64,000 nucleotides of DNA from Burkholderiales bacterium (GTDB lineage: Bacteria; Pseudomonadota; Gammaproteobacteria; Burkholderiales; Burkholderiaceae_C). The notes beneath the pieces are model-generated. The model did no database searches and was not told the origin of the DNA. It worked only from the letters and a program-made list of their open reading frames with translations. Positions within the stretch are counted from its first letter, which is position 1. Each line of letters starts with the position of its first letter. The DNA is taken from contig JACPOK010000019.1 of NCBI GenBank assembly GCA_016191525.1, positions 744,001 through 808,000 of the forward strand, written 5' to 3'. The position numbers and the translations under genes were made by a program. Positions 1 to 9,893 of this stretch are shown in pieces.

Positions 1-532
1 ACGGCAGGAATTCGCACCAGCGGTTGGCAACCCAGCCGCAGTCGTCCAGCTGGAACGGCCCTTGCAGCGGCATCTGCTGCGGCGGCTGCGTCTTTTGCTG
101 CAGCGACTGGATCAGCTTTGCCAGGGCGTCCGATGTGCCCCTGAGATCGTCGGGCACCGGCACCGCCATGTCGGCGTCCATGCGCTCCACGTCGGCCACC
201 CACAGGCCGTGGCGAAGCTGGTCGCGGGAGGTGATGCGGAAGCGCTGGGCGCCGATGGCCCGGATCATCATCAGGCCGGGCCGCGGCGTCTCGAATTCGC
301 CGATCGTGGCAAGCGTGCCGACGCTGGCAAACGCTTCCTTGCCACCGGGCTGCCGCACCTCGGCGCCCTGCGTCAGCGAGACCACGCCAAAGGGGGCGCC
401 GGCCTTGTGGCATTTGCGGATCATGTCGAGGTAGCGCACTTCAAAAATGCGCAGCGGCAGCACGCCATCGGGAAACAGCACCGTGCCGAGCGGAAACAGC
501 GGCAGGGACGACAGGGTGAGGGCAGAAGACAT
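1..532 (-). CDS. LON peptidase N-terminal (substrate-binding) domain protein, 3' end cut by window edge
   Basis: Reading leftward from an ATG at 532, an open frame runs off the window edge, giving 177 visible residues. It begins MSSALTLSSLPLFPLGTVLF and continues with RIFEVRYLDMIRKC, PFGVVSL and IGEFETP. This is the beta-rich fold of the Lon N-terminal domain (PUA-like, as in ASCH/LON proteins). In this family the domain stands alone, without the AAA+ ATPase or the Ser-Lys protease of Lon, and the proteins are usually about 200-220 residues, so roughly 30-40 residues are missing. The role is not established; a substrate-recognition or adaptor function is inferred from the domain only. It diverges from the yggT-like gene at 585, and the two starts are 52 bases apart, so both promoters must overlap there. 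Confidence 0.8.
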   Translation of the reverse strand, partial: MSSALTLSSLPLFPLGTVLFPDGVLPLRIFEVRYLDMIRKCHKAGAPFGVVSLTQGAEVRQPGGKEAFASVGTLATIGEFETPRPGLMMIRAIGAQRFRITSRDQLRHGLWVADVERMDADMAVPVPDDLRGTSDALAKLIQSLQQKTQPPQQMPLQGPFQLDDCGWVANRWCEFLP

Positions 533-584
533 CAAATTCCCGTTTCTGCCCGCTATCATCCCACGACCGAATATCCCAGGCCCC

Positions 585-1133
585 ATGCTCTACCAAATCG
601 CTTCGTTTCTCCTGGACATCGCCGCGGGCCTGCTGGGCGGGGCATGCCTGCTGCGCCTGTACATGCAGCACCAGCGGGTGCCTTTCGGCAACCCGGTGGG
701 GCGCTTCGTGTTTGCGCTCACTGACTGGCTGGTGCTGCCGCTGCGCAAGGTCCTGCCGGCCGTGGGCCGCTGGGACACCGCCAGCCTGGTGGGCGTGTAC
801 CTGATCGAGCTGGCGCAGTTCCTCATCCTCTGGCTGCTGATGGGCCGGGTGGTGGGCCTGGCGCTGCTGCCGGCGCTGGCGCTGTTCGGCGTCCTGCGGC
901 TGGTGGTCTCCGGGCTCACGGGCCTGGTGATCGTCTATGCCATCCTGTCCTGGGTGCGCGCCGATTCGCCGCTGGGCGATGTGATCGACCGTTTGTGCGC
1001 GCCGCTGCTGCGGCCGTTCCGGCGTGTCATACCGCTGGTGGGGGGCATCGACCTGTCGCCGCTGGCGCTGCTGGTCCTGCTGCAGGTGGCGGCCATCGTC
1101 CTGGGCTACATCCAGGCCGCCGTCCTGCGCTGA
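585..1133 (+). CDS. YggT family integral membrane protein
   Basis: This 182-residue hydrophobic protein starts MLYQIASFLLDIAAGLLGGA. I place the start at the ATG at 585, because the frame upstream (from 447) overlaps the divergent neighbour and does not look like protein. Two related halves are visible. The first has a membrane helix at about 5-25 and an amphipathic stretch ending FALTDWLVLPLRKVLP. The second repeats this as VYAILSWVRADSPLGDVIDRLCAPLLRPFRRVIP, followed by a last helix near 160-180. The motif SW(V/I)R-P-N/S-P...L..P.L.P.RR.IP defines the YggT family. Some family members are linked to osmotic shock tolerance or to organelle and division-site biogenesis; the function here is unknown. 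It converges on accD with only 9 bases between the stop codons. Confidence 0.88.
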   Translation: MLYQIASFLLDIAAGLLGGACLLRLYMQHQRVPFGNPVGRFVFALTDWLVLPLRKVLPAVGRWDTASLVGVYLIELAQFLILWLLMGRVVGLALLPALALFGVLRLVVSGLTGLVIVYAILSWVRADSPLGDVIDRLCAPLLRPFRRVIPLVGGIDLSPLALLVLLQVAAIVLGYIQAAVLR

Positions 1134-1142
1134 ACGCCGGGT

Positions 1143-2015
1143 TCAGGAAACGGCGTCGGCCGGCTGCCGCTGCAGCATGGCCAGGGTGCTGGCCACCGTG
1201 TTGCGCAGCTCGCGCCGGTCGCAGATGAAGTCGACCGCGCCCTTGGTCTGCAGGAATTCGGCGCGCTGGAAGCCCTCGGGCAGGGTTACCCGCACCGTGG
1301 ACTCGATCACGCGCGGCCCGGCAAAGCCGATCAGCGCCTTGGGCTCCGCGATCACCACGTCGCCCACGAACGCAAAGCCCGCGCTCACGCCGCCCATGGT
1401 GGGGTCGGTCAGCACGCTGACGTAAGGCAGGCCCTTCTTGGCCAGCCGCGTCAGGGCCGCATTGGTCTTGGCCATCTGCATCAGGGACAGCAGGCCTTCC
1501 TGCATGCGGGCGCCGCCGGTGGCGGTGAAGCAGAGGAAGGGCACCTTCTGCTCGATGGCGGATTCCACGCCGCGCACGAAGCGCTCGCCCACCACGCTGC
1601 CCATGCTGCCGCCCATGAAGTCGAACTCGAAGGCCGCCACCACCAGGCTGATGCTGCGTACCGCGCCGCCGATCACGACCAGCGCGTCGGTTTCGCCGGT
1701 ATTTTCCAGCGCTTCCTTCAGCCGCTCGGGGTACTTGCGGCTGTCCTTAAACTTCAGCGCGTCGACCGGCAAAACTTCCTGGCCGATCTCATAGCGGCCT
1801 TCAGCATCCAGGAAACTGTTCAGCCGCGCGCGCGCGCCGATGCGGTGGTGGTGGCTGCAGGTGGGGCAGACGTTCTGGTTCTGTTCCAGGTCGGTCTTGT
1901 ACAGCACCGTCTCGCAGCTCGGGCACTTGACCCACAGGCCTTCGGGCACCTGGCGGCGGTCGGCCGGGTCGGTCTGCTGGATTTTCGGGGGAAGCAGTTT
2001 TTCAAGCCAGCTCAT
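1143..2015 (-). CDS. accD: Acetyl-CoA carboxylase carboxyltransferase subunit beta
   Basis: AccD forms the A2B2 carboxyltransferase with AccA. It transfers carboxyl from carboxybiotin to acetyl-CoA, the first committed step of fatty acid synthesis, in the cytoplasm. The 290 residues match the family length. A four-cysteine zinc ribbon is visible at C31/C34 and C50/C53 ([19 protein letters not shown]), followed by the crotonase-like core with [26 protein letters not shown] and [11 protein letters not shown]. It follows trpA by 27 bases on the same strand, the usual Burkholderiales arrangement (trpA-accD), so it is probably read from the same transcript. In many relatives folC follows accD; here the operon ends and a convergent yggT-like gene follows. 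Confidence 0.97.
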   Translation of the reverse strand: MSWLEKLLPPKIQQTDPADRRQVPEGLWVKCPSCETVLYKTDLEQNQNVCPTCSHHHRIGARARLNSFLDAEGRYEIGQEVLPVDALKFKDSRKYPERLKEALENTGETDALVVIGGAVRSISLVVAAFEFDFMGGSMGSVVGERFVRGVESAIEQKVPFLCFTATGGARMQEGLLSLMQMAKTNAALTRLAKKGLPYVSVLTDPTMGGVSAGFAFVGDVVIAEPKALIGFAGPRVIESTVRVTLPEGFQRAEFLQTKGAVDFICDRRELRNTVASTLAMLQRQPADAVS

Positions 2016-2042
2016 GGGGAGTTTTCCTTGAAGAGACGGTGA

Positions 2043-2852
2043 TTATGCGTCCAGCGCGGAGCGGATCCCGCGCAGGAATTCGATGGCCACCGGCACCACC
2101 TTTTCGTGCGGCTGGTCCTGGATGAGCTGGATGATTTTGGTGCCGATCACCACCGCGTCGGCCACCTTGCCGATGGCCTGCGCCGTTGCCGCGTCGCGGA
2201 TGCCAAAACCCACGCCGACGGGCAGCTTCACGTGCGTGCGGATGCGCGGCAGCATGGCCGCCACGGCGCCGGTGTCCATGTGGCCGGCGCCCGTCACGCC
2301 CTTGAGCGAGACGTAGTACACGTAGCCGCTGGCCACCCGGGCCACCTGCTGGATGCGCTGGTCGGTGCTGGTGGGCGCCAGCAGGAAGATCAGGTCCATG
2401 TGGGCGGCCTTGAGCTTGGTGGCGAATTCCTCGCACTCTTCCGGCGGGTAGTCCACCACCAGCACGCCGTCCACGCCGGCTGCCGAAGCGTCGCGGATGA
2501 ATGCGTCCTTGCCGTGGCGAAGATCGTAGCGCTCAACGGGGTTGGCATAGCCCATGAGCACCACCGGCGTGGTGGTGTCGCGGCTGCGGAACCGGCGCAC
2601 CATGTCCAGCACCTGGCCCGTGCCGATGCCCAGCGCCAGGGCCTTTTCGCCGGCCTTCTGGATCACCGGGCCGTCGGCCATGGGGTCGGAGAAAGGCACG
2701 CCCAGCTCAATCACATCGGCGCCGGCTTCGACCATGCCATGCATGAGGTCGGCGGTGATGTCGGCATAGGGGAAGCCCGCCGTGACGTAGGGAATCAGCG
2801 CCTTGCGGCCCTGCGCCTGCAGGGCCGCAAACCGGGTGGCTATGCGGCTCAT
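2043..2852 (-). CDS. trpA: Tryptophan synthase alpha chain
   Basis: TrpA cleaves indole-3-glycerol phosphate to indole and glyceraldehyde-3-phosphate and channels indole to TrpB. The 269-residue TIM barrel starts [20 protein letters not shown]. The two catalytic acids fall at E49 ([12 protein letters not shown]) and D60 (ADGPVIQKA), the same numbers as in the Salmonella enzyme. The phosphate-binding end GVGFGIRDA is present. The ATG at 2852 overlaps the trpB stop as ATGA, which fixes the start and implies translational coupling. Confidence 0.97.
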   Translation of the reverse strand: MSRIATRFAALQAQGRKALIPYVTAGFPYADITADLMHGMVEAGADVIELGVPFSDPMADGPVIQKAGEKALALGIGTGQVLDMVRRFRSRDTTTPVVLMGYANPVERYDLRHGKDAFIRDASAAGVDGVLVVDYPPEECEEFATKLKAAHMDLIFLLAPTSTDQRIQQVARVASGYVYYVSLKGVTGAGHMDTGAVAAMLPRIRTHVKLPVGVGFGIRDAATAQAIGKVADAVVIGTKIIQLIQDQPHEKVVPVAIEFLRGIRSALDA

Positions 2853-4099
2853 GGCTTGCCGCCTTTGACCTGCAGGCCACGCATCGAGGGCCGGTCGTAG
2901 AAGTCCGCACCCGCCAGGTCCGCCACCGTGCCCAGGTCCTTGTCGCCCCGTCCGGAGAGATTCACCAGGATGCACTGGTCCGGCTTCATCCGCGGCGCCA
3001 GCTTCATCGCATGTGCCACCGCGTGGCTCGATTCCAGCGCGGGGATGATGCCCTCGGTGCGGCACAGGTAGTGGAACGCTTCGAGCGCTTCCTTGTCCGT
3101 GATGCCAACGTACTCGGCGCGGCCGATGTCCTTGAGCCACGCGTGCTCGGGCCCCACGCCGGGATAGTCCAGCCCGGCGCTGATGCTGTGCGTCTCGGTG
3201 ATCTGGCCGTTCTCGTCCTGCAGGATGTAGGTGCGGTTGCCGTGCAGCACGCCCGCGCTGCCGCGCTGCAGCGAGGCCGAGTGCTTGCCGCTGTCCAGGC
3301 CTTCGCCGGCGGCCTCGACGCCCACCAGGCGCGTCTTCTCATGCGGGATATAGGGGTGGAAGATCCCCATGGCATTGCTGCCCCCGCCCACGCAGGCCAC
3401 CACCACGTCGGGCTGCCTGCCGCCCGTCATCAGCGGTACCTGCGCGATGCACTCGTTGCCGATCACGCTCTGGAAATCGCGCACCATCATCGGGTAGGGG
3501 TGCGGGCCGGCCACGGTGCCGATGATGTAGAACGTGTTCTCCACATTGGTCACCCAGTCGCGCATGGCTTCATTGAGCGCGTCTTTCAGGGTCTTGCTGC
3601 CCGATTCCACCGGGACCACCGTGGCGCCCAGCAGGTTCATGCGGTAGACATTGGGGCTCTGGCGGCGGACGTCCTCGCTGCCCATGTAGACCACGCATTC
3701 CAGGCCGTAACGCGCACAGATGGTCGCGGTGGCCACGCCGTGCTGGCCCGCGCCGGTTTCCGCGATCACGCGCGGCTTGCCCATGCGCCGCGCCAGCATC
3801 GCCTGGCCGATCACGTTGTTGATCTTGTGGGCGCCGGTGTGGTTCAGGTCTTCGCGCTTGAGGTAGATCTGCGCGCCGCCCATCTCCCGACTGGTGCGCG
3901 CGGCATGGTAGACAGGCGATGGGCGCCCCACGAAGTGCTTGAGCTCGTAGTTGAATTCCTCGAGGAACTGCGCATCGTGCTGGTACTTCGCATAGGCCTC
4001 GCGCAATTCGCTGATCGCGTGGGTCAGCGTCTCGCTGACGAAACTGCCGCCGTAGATCCCGAAGTGTCCTGTCGGGTCAGGTTGTTGATAGGAGGGCAT
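2849..4099 (-). CDS. trpB: Tryptophan synthase beta chain
   Basis: TrpB condenses indole with L-serine to give tryptophan, using pyridoxal phosphate. The protein is 416 residues. The PLP lysine is K92 in [12 protein letters not shown], the glycine-rich phosphate loop is [12 protein letters not shown], and the C-terminal LSGRGDKDL is typical. I use the ATG at 4099 ([20 protein letters not shown]), because the longer frame to 4192 runs into trpF and only the sequence from here resembles TrpB. The first 23 bases overlap the end of trpF. It is the middle gene of trpF-trpB-trpA. Confidence 0.97.
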   Translation of the reverse strand: MPSYQQPDPTGHFGIYGGSFVSETLTHAISELREAYAKYQHDAQFLEEFNYELKHFVGRPSPVYHAARTSREMGGAQIYLKREDLNHTGAHKINNVIGQAMLARRMGKPRVIAETGAGQHGVATATICARYGLECVVYMGSEDVRRQSPNVYRMNLLGATVVPVESGSKTLKDALNEAMRDWVTNVENTFYIIGTVAGPHPYPMMVRDFQSVIGNECIAQVPLMTGGRQPDVVVACVGGGSNAMGIFHPYIPHEKTRLVGVEAAGEGLDSGKHSASLQRGSAGVLHGNRTYILQDENGQITETHSISAGLDYPGVGPEHAWLKDIGRAEYVGITDKEALEAFHYLCRTEGIIPALESSHAVAHAMKLAPRMKPDQCILVNLSGRGDKDLGTVADLAGADFYDRPSMRGLQVKGGKP

Positions 4100-4820
4100 G
4101 GGTTGGTCTTGCAAGTAGCGCATCGGCGGCACGCACGGCCGCGACGAACTGATTGATCTTTTCCGGGTCCTTGATGCCCTTGCGGGTGCCACCCCCCGGA
4201 GCGGACACCTCGACGCCGGAGCTCACATCGACGGCCAGCGTTTTACAGCGCGGCCGCACCTGCACAATGCCATCGGTCACGTTTGCAGGCGTCAACCCAC
4301 CAGACAAGACGAGGTGAGCGTTGACGCTTGGAGGAAGAAGTGACCAATTGAATGTTTTCCCGCTGCCGCCATAGCCCTCGACGTGGGCGTCGAGCAGGAT
4401 GCCCTGGGCTATCGCGTAATCAGCAGCGAATTTTACCAAGTCGAAGGGCGTGGCGCCATCCAGCGGGATGCGCGCCGCGCGCATGAAGGGGCGGGCACCG
4501 TGGCCGGTCGCCTCCAGGCACTGCGCCGGGCTTTCATCCCCATGAAACTGCACGCAAGCCTGCGCCAGCTGTGCACAGGCCGCTATGATATTTGTAGCAC
4601 TCTCGTTGACAAACAGCAGCACCGGCGTCACGAAGGGCGGCAGCCTGCGGGCCAGCTCGGCCGCGCGCTGCGGCGTGACGCAGCGCGGGCTGCCCGCATA
4701 CATCACGAAGCCCACGGCGTCGGCGCCGGCGGCCACGGCCGCGTCCACGTCGTGTTCGCGTGTCAGGCCGCAGATCTTGATGCGGGTGCGCGTGTGCGCG
4801 ATGCTGGCGTCCGGCTTCAT
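4077..4820 (-). CDS. trpF: Phosphoribosylanthranilate isomerase
   Basis: TrpF performs the Amadori rearrangement of phosphoribosylanthranilate in tryptophan synthesis. The general base is C17 (RIKICGLT) and the general acid is D144 ([12 protein letters not shown]). The phosphate site [10 protein letters not shown] and the end VDVSSGVE are also present. At 247 residues it is somewhat long for the family (about 200-230), mainly through N- and C-terminal tails. I choose the ATG at 4820 because it overlaps the truA stop as ATGA; an upstream ATG at 4829 adds only MAA. Residues about 74-90 are encoded by an unusually AT-rich patch that resembles the dispersed repeat of this genome (see the repeat entry at 4555), although the FVN-to-QFHGD spacing is normal. 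Confidence 0.95.
   Translation of the reverse strand: MKPDASIAHTRTRIKICGLTREHDVDAAVAAGADAVGFVMYAGSPRCVTPQRAAELARRLPPFVTPVLLFVNESATNIIAACAQLAQACVQFHGDESPAQCLEATGHGARPFMRAARIPLDGATPFDLVKFAADYAIAQGILLDAHVEGYGGSGKTFNWSLLPPSVNAHLVLSGGLTPANVTDGIVQVRPRCKTLAVDVSSGVEVSAPGGGTRKGIKDPEKINQFVAAVRAADALLARPTHALLSTT
4555..4599 (+). repeat. Repeat-like patch inside trpF (degenerate copy of the 17-nt-core element)
   Basis: On the plus strand this stretch reads a CCTGC block, then GCCAGCTGTGC, then the 17-mer GCTATGATATTTGTAGC (4582-4598). The element at 63211-63276 has the same order: GGCCTGC, ACCAGCTGTGC and a GCTAT-type 17-mer. The 17-mer matches the copy at 27168 in 14 of 17 positions. It is in frame within trpF and encodes part of [14 protein letters not shown]. 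Because the protein spacing is not lengthened, a simple insertion is not proved. Confidence 0.45.
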
Positions 4821-5605
4821 GGCAGCCAATCATACGCAGGGGTGCGGCTGGGCAACCCCCACTTCGGGTCGTACACCGGGCCCAGGAAATACAGGCCGTC
4901 GGGTGAGAAGGTCGGGGAGGCGGCGTCGCGGTCACGGGCAGCCAGTACCTGCGCCATCCAGTGCGGTGGCTGCTGCCCCTGGCCGACCACCAGCAGCGAG
5001 CCCATGATGTTGCGGATCATGTGGTGCAGGAACGCGTTGGCCTCGAAATCAAAGCGCCAGTAGGCGCCGCGCTGCGTGATTTCCACGCGCCTGAGCGTCT
5101 TGACCGGCGTGTGTGACTGGCAGCTGGACGCGCGAAAGGACGTGAAGTCGTGCTCGCCGATCAAGTGCTGAGCGGCTTTGCGCATGGCGTCCCCATTCAG
5201 AGGGCGGAACGCCCAGCCCACGCGGCCTGCGTCAATGCTGGGCCGCACCGGGGACTCCAGCAGCACATAGGCGTAGCGGCGGGCGACAGCGCTCGCGCGG
5301 GCATGGAATTCATCCGGAACGGGCCGCACCCATTCGACGGCGATGTCGGGCGGCAGGAACCGGTTGGTGCCGCGGACCCAGGAAGACTCGTCCCGTTGCA
5401 AGGGAGTGTCGAAGTGCACCACCTGCATCAGGCCGTGAACGCCGGAGTCGGTGCGTCCGGCGCACAGGGTGGAGACGGGCTGGGTGGCGAATTGCCCCAG
5501 CGCGGATTCCAGCCTGTCCTGCACGGTGCGCCCCGAGGCCTGGCTTTGCCAGCCTTCATAGGCGGAACCGTTGTAGCTGATGCCCAGGGCCAGCCTCACC
5601 GGCAC
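4817..5605 (-). CDS. truA: tRNA pseudouridine(38-40) synthase
   Basis: TruA isomerises uridines 38-40 in the anticodon arm of many tRNAs to pseudouridine. It is 262 residues long. The catalytic aspartate is D53 in CAGRTDSGVHG, and the family signatures ARRYAYVL and FLHHMIRNIMGSL follow. It sits between fimV (21 bases upstream) and trpF (ATGA overlap), a common Burkholderiales order, and is likely cotranscribed. Nothing unusual is seen. Confidence 0.97.
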   Translation of the reverse strand: MPVRLALGISYNGSAYEGWQSQASGRTVQDRLESALGQFATQPVSTLCAGRTDSGVHGLMQVVHFDTPLQRDESSWVRGTNRFLPPDIAVEWVRPVPDEFHARASAVARRYAYVLLESPVRPSIDAGRVGWAFRPLNGDAMRKAAQHLIGEHDFTSFRASSCQSHTPVKTLRRVEITQRGAYWRFDFEANAFLHHMIRNIMGSLLVVGQGQQPPHWMAQVLAARDRDAASPTFSPDGLYFLGPVYDPKWGLPSRTPAYDWLP

Positions 5606-5626
5606 GCCCTCCTCATGAAAGCAGGA

Positions 5627-8473
5627 TCAGTTGATTTCGGCGAGGAAGCGCTGGGCACGGCTCTTGAGGTCGCCCGACGCTTCCGCGAGCACTTCCTGCG
5701 CCAGGCTGCGCGCGCCATCCGGGTCACCGATGGCGTTGAATTCCTCGGCCAGGGCCAGTTTGGTCGCCAGCGGGTCTTCGTTGCTGTCGTGCTCGAAGCC
5801 GCCGGTGCTCAGCGGGGCGCCCGAGGTGCTGAGCGGCGACCCGGCCGTATCCTGCGGGATGGAAGACAGTCCCGCGCCGCCGGCGGTGGGCGGCGTGGCC
5901 GCGGGCCCGCCGAGATCCAGCGACAGCGCGCCCAGGTCGAACTCGATCATGCCGTCGGGTACAGCCGGTGCGGGGGTGGCAGCTGCCTTGGGCGCAGGCG
6001 CGGGAACGTCCAGCGGTTCGACCGAGAAGCTCAGGCTCTCTTCGGACAAGGTCAGGTCAGGTGCGTCCAGGCGGGCAGGTTCCGGCTCGCGCGGCAGGTT
6101 CAGAGAGGCGGCCACGCCGGGCGAATCGAGTGCCACGGTAGCGCTGCCGAAGTCCATGTCCAGCGACGGAATGGGTTCGGGCTCCGCCATAGGGGGCAGG
6201 TTCATCGACATCGTCGGCTCGCCAGCATGAGCCGGCGGAATCGATGGGGGACTGTCGTCGTCACCGAGCGAGAAATCAAGATCGAGGTCGAGGTCGACGC
6301 CGCCTGCGTCTGCATCCGCGGAGGCAGCCACGGGTTGCGTCGCGGCGGACATGGCGGTCGTCGCGCCGAAAACGCCCGCCGCCGCGCCGGCGGCCGCAGC
6401 CACCTGTTCGTCGGGATGGCCGCCCGGGCGGTACAGCGGGTTGCCGGCGTCCAGCTCCTGGCCCATCTCGCAGATGTGCTCCCAGTCGGGGCCTTCGCCA
6501 TGCGTCAGGCCATAGGCCTCGGTCGCGACCAGTTCGAAGCCCTTGGCGTCGCGGCGCTTGGAATAGATCTCCAGCAGCTTGCTATGGATGGCCACGCGCT
6601 GCGGGCTTGTGCGCATGGCCTCCTTGAGGATTTCCTCGGCCTGCAGGTCGCGGCCATAGGCCAGGTACACGTCGGCTTCAGCCACAGGGTCCACGTCGCC
6701 GGCCGCGTCAAGCTGGCTGGGCGAATAGACCATGGACGAGCCGGTGGGGTTGCCCTCGTTGGTGTCGATCCGCTGGCCGCCGCTGGCGCCGAAGAACGAG
6801 TCGGGTTGCAGCCGGCTTTCCAGGAAGGAGCTGTCCACCTGGGTGGACTTCTTGCGCTGGCGCGAGCGGTAGACGCCCACGCCGATCAGCAGGGCCACCA
6901 GGGCCGCAGCCGCGCCGGGAACGATGGGGTTTTCAAGAAGGTCATCGACCAGGCTGGTCTCGGCCGGAGGCGGCGGCGCCACGGGCGCCTTGGCGGCGGA
7001 AGCCGCAGCCACAACGGGAACGGCCGCCTTGGCTGCCACCGGTGCCGCAGCGGCTGCCGGCGCAGAAGCCGTTGCCGCGGCTGGCGGTGCCACGGGCGCG
7101 GAGGCCGCGGCAGCGGATGGGGTTGCTGCTGCCACGGGCGACGGCGTGGGGGCGGGTGTCGGTGCAGGAGTAGGGGCCGGTGTCGGGGCGGGCGTGGGCG
7201 CGGGGGTCGGAGCCGGAGTCGGAACGGGTGCGGGTGTGGCGGCAGTTGCGGGCTTGGGCGCGACGGCGGCAGCGCCGGCTGCCACGGCAACCGCAGGCTT
7301 GGCGGCGCTCGCCGCCGGTGCTGGCGCCGCGGACCCCGTAGCGGTTCCCAGCTTGCTCAGGTCGGCAATGTTCTTGTTGAGTTCGGCCACCCGGGTGGCG
7401 GCGTCCTGGCCGGCCCGGTCCTTGGCGATCTTGTCCTCGCCCGCCTTGGTGGCGACGCTGCCCTTGGAAAGGGTCAGCTTGTCGGGGACGGCGGCGGTGG
7501 CCTTCTTTTCCTCAACCTTCGCCTGGATCTTGCCGGCCGCCTGGCGGTTGGCCGCGTCGATCTTGCTCACAGGCACGCCCTGGGCCAGCTTGCGGCGGAA
7601 TTCGTCGAAATCGCGGCTTTGCGCGACCACGCTCTGGCTGGCTTCGCCGCTGCTGGTGGCGCCTGCCTGCTGGGCGCTCGGCACTTCAAGCACGGCGCCG
7701 GCCTTCAGCCGGTTGATGTTCGAGCCGATGAAGGCATCCGGATTGGCCTGCAGCAAGGCCACCAGCATCTGGTCCAGGGAAATGGTCGCGGGCTTGTGCG
7801 CGGCGGCAATCTTGCTTGCGGTGTCGCCGGCCTGGACGGTTACCCGCTTGCCGTCGCCAGAGGCGGTAGGGGCCGCCGGGGCCCGCGGGGCGGCCGCTGG
7901 AGCTGGCGTTCGCGCGGTGGCGCGAGGGGCGGACGGAGCGCGGACGGAAGGCAGGGACGGCGCTACGGGTGCGCGGGCGACCGGTGCGGCCGCTATCGGA
8001 GCAGGCGCCGGAGCCGGGACCGGGCTCACCTGGGCAGCGATCGGCGCGGGACCCTGGCGCAGGCTGGGCGGGTCGAACAGCATCGTGTAGTCGCGCACGA
8101 TGCGGCCGGAAGACCAGTTGGCTTCCAGGATCAGGTCGATGAAGGGGTCGTTGACTGGGCGGTCGCTGGAAAGCCGCAGGAAGTAGCGGCCGTCGGCCCG
8201 GCGCTGCAAGGTGATCTGCAGGCCCGAAATGGCGGCGCTGTATTCCAGGCCGGCGGAACGAAAGGCTTCAGGCGATGCGACGGCGGCCCGCAGGCTGGCC
8301 ACTTCTTCGGCATTGATCTCTGGAATGTCGATATCTGCACGCAACGGCTCGCCCAATGCGGACTGGACCGTAACACGGCCAAGCGCAAGGGCTTGCGCAT
8401 CCGACGCGGAAACGCCCAGCACGACCGCCGCGGCCAGGGCCAGGGCGCCAGCCCTCCACTGCGGCTTTTTCAT
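5627..8473 (-). CDS. fimV: FimV/HubP-type inner-membrane scaffold protein with LysM domain
   Basis: FimV-type proteins are polar, peptidoglycan-binding scaffolds that support type IV pilus assembly, twitching and polar organisation. The 948 residues show an N-terminal signal (MKKPQWRAGALALAAAVVLG, cut near AQA at 26-28) and a conserved FimV N-domain (LGRVTVQSALGEPLRADIDI). A LysM domain at about 210-265 (VTVQAGDTASKIAAAH to LKAGAVLEVPS) follows. A Pro/Thr/Ala-rich stalk (about 375-505) contains PAPTPAPT repeats, and one membrane helix lies at about 515-535 before SRQRKK. The acidic cytoplasmic part has TPR-like helices and a FimV C-terminal domain ending LAEEFNAIGDPDGARSLAQEV. I prefer the ATG at 8473, because it gives a clean signal peptide; the longer frame to 8524 puts charged residues in front. 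It is the longest protein in the leu-trp array. Confidence 0.92.
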   Translation of the reverse strand: MKKPQWRAGALALAAAVVLGVSASDAQALALGRVTVQSALGEPLRADIDIPEINAEEVASLRAAVASPEAFRSAGLEYSAAISGLQITLQRRADGRYFLRLSSDRPVNDPFIDLILEANWSSGRIVRDYTMLFDPPSLRQGPAPIAAQVSPVPAPAPAPIAAAPVARAPVAPSLPSVRAPSAPRATARTPAPAAAPRAPAAPTASGDGKRVTVQAGDTASKIAAAHKPATISLDQMLVALLQANPDAFIGSNINRLKAGAVLEVPSAQQAGATSSGEASQSVVAQSRDFDEFRRKLAQGVPVSKIDAANRQAAGKIQAKVEEKKATAAVPDKLTLSKGSVATKAGEDKIAKDRAGQDAATRVAELNKNIADLSKLGTATGSAAPAPAASAAKPAVAVAAGAAAVAPKPATAATPAPVPTPAPTPAPTPAPTPAPTPAPTPAPTPSPVAAATPSAAAASAPVAPPAAATASAPAAAAAPVAAKAAVPVVAAASAAKAPVAPPPPAETSLVDDLLENPIVPGAAAALVALLIGVGVYRSRQRKKSTQVDSSFLESRLQPDSFFGASGGQRIDTNEGNPTGSSMVYSPSQLDAAGDVDPVAEADVYLAYGRDLQAEEILKEAMRTSPQRVAIHSKLLEIYSKRRDAKGFELVATEAYGLTHGEGPDWEHICEMGQELDAGNPLYRPGGHPDEQVAAAAGAAAGVFGATTAMSAATQPVAASADADAGGVDLDLDLDFSLGDDDSPPSIPPAHAGEPTMSMNLPPMAEPEPIPSLDMDFGSATVALDSPGVAASLNLPREPEPARLDAPDLTLSEESLSFSVEPLDVPAPAPKAAATPAPAVPDGMIEFDLGALSLDLGGPAATPPTAGGAGLSSIPQDTAGSPLSTSGAPLSTGGFEHDSNEDPLATKLALAEEFNAIGDPDGARSLAQEVLAEASGDLKSRAQRFLAEIN

Positions 8474-8560
8474 CGTTTTTCGCGTCCCCACTGCTCGGTC
8501 TGCAGGCAGTTTTTTTCTCATCATGCGGACATTCGCCTCGAGACTGAATTTGCTAAAAGG

Positions 8561-8589
8561 ACCATAACATCAATGTCTTAGGCTGACAA
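8561..8589 (-). promoter_or_regulatory. Predicted sigma-70 promoter for fimV
   Basis: On the minus strand TTGTCA (8589-8584) is followed after 17 bases by TATGGT (8566-8561), a plausible -35/-10 pair about 90 bases before the fimV start. This would let fimV and the truA-trp genes be read independently of leu-asd. Confidence 0.45.
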
Positions 8590-8661
8590 GCTGAGACAGC
8601 TTTTAACTTCGGGACGAGCCTGTCGCAAGTGCTTACCCACAGTGCCATGTTGCCACGAGAC

Positions 8662-8692
8662 AACGGCCTGTAACTTCACGCTACAGGCCGTT
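8662..8692 (-). terminator. Perfect 11-bp inverted repeat after asd
   Basis: AACGGCCTGTA (8662-8672) and TACAGGCCGTT (8682-8692) form a perfect stem with a 9-nt loop, 23 bases after the asd stop. No strong T-run follows on either strand, so it may be a weak terminator or an mRNA 3'-end stabiliser that separates asd from fimV. Confidence 0.5.
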
Positions 8693-8714
8693 GCTAAACG
8701 CAGCTGAACGCGGA

Positions 8715-9863
8715 TTATGCGTCAAGCAGGATGCGCAGCATCCGCCGCAGAGGCTCGGCCGCGCCCCACAGCAGCTGGTCGCCGATGGTGAAGGCGCCGA
8801 CGTATTCCGGGCCCATGGCCAGCTTGCGGATCCTGCCGACCGGGATGCCCAGCGTGCCGGTCACGGCCACCGGCGTCAGGTCACGCAGGGTCGCTTCCTT
8901 CGTGTTGGGCACCACCTTCACCCAGGCGTTGTCGCCGGCGATCATCTGCTCGATGTCGGCCAGCGGCACGTCCTTCTTCAGCTTGAAGGTCAGGGCCTGG
9001 CTGTGGCAGCGCATGGCGCCCACGCGCACGCAGAAACCGTCCACCGGCGTGGCCGGCGTGTCGAAGCCCGGGCCCTGGCCGAGGATCTTGTTGGTTTCAG
9101 CGCCGGCCTTCCACTCTTCCTTGCTCATGCCGTCGCCCAAGTCCTTGTCGATCCAGGGAATCAGCGAGCCGCCCAGCGGCACGCCGAAATTCGCGGTCTC
9201 GTCGGCCGACAGCGATTGCTGGCGTGCCAGCACCTTGCGGTCGATCTCCAGGATGGCGGACTTGGGGTCGTCCAGCAGGGCCCGCACTTCGCCGTTGAGC
9301 GTGCCGAACTGGGTCAGCAGCTCGCGCATGTGCTGGGCGCCGCCGCCGGACGCTGCCTGGTAGGTCATGCTGCTCATCCATTCGACCAGCCCGGCCTTGT
9401 AGAGGGCACCCACGCCCATCAGCATGCAGCTGACGGTGCAGTTGCCGCCGATCCAGTTGCGCCCGCCTTTGGACAGGGCGTTCCTGATCACCGGCATGTT
9501 CACCGGGTCCAGGGTGATCACGGCGTCGTCCTTCATCCGCAGGGACGAGGCGGCGTCGATCCAGTGGCCGTTCCAGCCGGCGGCCCTCAGCTTGGGGAAC
9601 ACCTCGCTGGTGTAGTCACCGCCCTGGGCCGTGATGACGATGTCGCACCGCTTGAGCGCATCGATGTCGAACGCGTCTTTCAGCGTGGCTTCGTTCTTCG
9701 CCATGGCCGGGGCCTTGCCGCCGGCGTTGGAGGTGGAGAAGAACAGCGGCTCGATCAGGCCGAAGTCGCCTTCGGCCTGCATGCGGTCCATCAGGACCGA
9801 GCCGACCATGCCGCGCCAGCCGACGAGGCCGACCAGGGGTTGTTGTCCGTTCGAGAGTTTCAT
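8715..9863 (-). CDS. asd: Aspartate-semialdehyde dehydrogenase
   Basis: Asd reduces aspartyl phosphate to the semialdehyde, the branch-point precursor of lysine/diaminopimelate, threonine and methionine. The 382 residues start [21 protein letters not shown], an NADP-binding Rossmann motif. The catalytic cysteine is C142 in [12 protein letters not shown]. It is the Gram-negative Asd type, as shown by the [11 protein letters not shown] and NCTV motifs. It follows leuB by 73 bases, and that gap holds a stem-loop. Confidence 0.97.
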   Translation of the reverse strand: MKLSNGQQPLVGLVGWRGMVGSVLMDRMQAEGDFGLIEPLFFSTSNAGGKAPAMAKNEATLKDAFDIDALKRCDIVITAQGGDYTSEVFPKLRAAGWNGHWIDAASSLRMKDDAVITLDPVNMPVIRNALSKGGRNWIGGNCTVSCMLMGVGALYKAGLVEWMSSMTYQAASGGGAQHMRELLTQFGTLNGEVRALLDDPKSAILEIDRKVLARQQSLSADETANFGVPLGGSLIPWIDKDLGDGMSKEEWKAGAETNKILGQGPGFDTPATPVDGFCVRVGAMRCHSQALTFKLKKDVPLADIEQMIAGDNAWVKVVPNTKEATLRDLTPVAVTGTLGIPVGRIRKLAMGPEYVGAFTIGDQLLWGAAEPLRRMLRILLDA

Positions 9864-9893
9864 GTCAGCGCCTTTCAGAATGTGATCTGGTTT

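Noticed and set aside
5150..8581. A 1143-codon open frame on the plus strand opposite fimV
   Set aside because: Shadow frame of the Pro/Ala-rich fimV sequence, rich in Gly and Arg and without recognisable domains.
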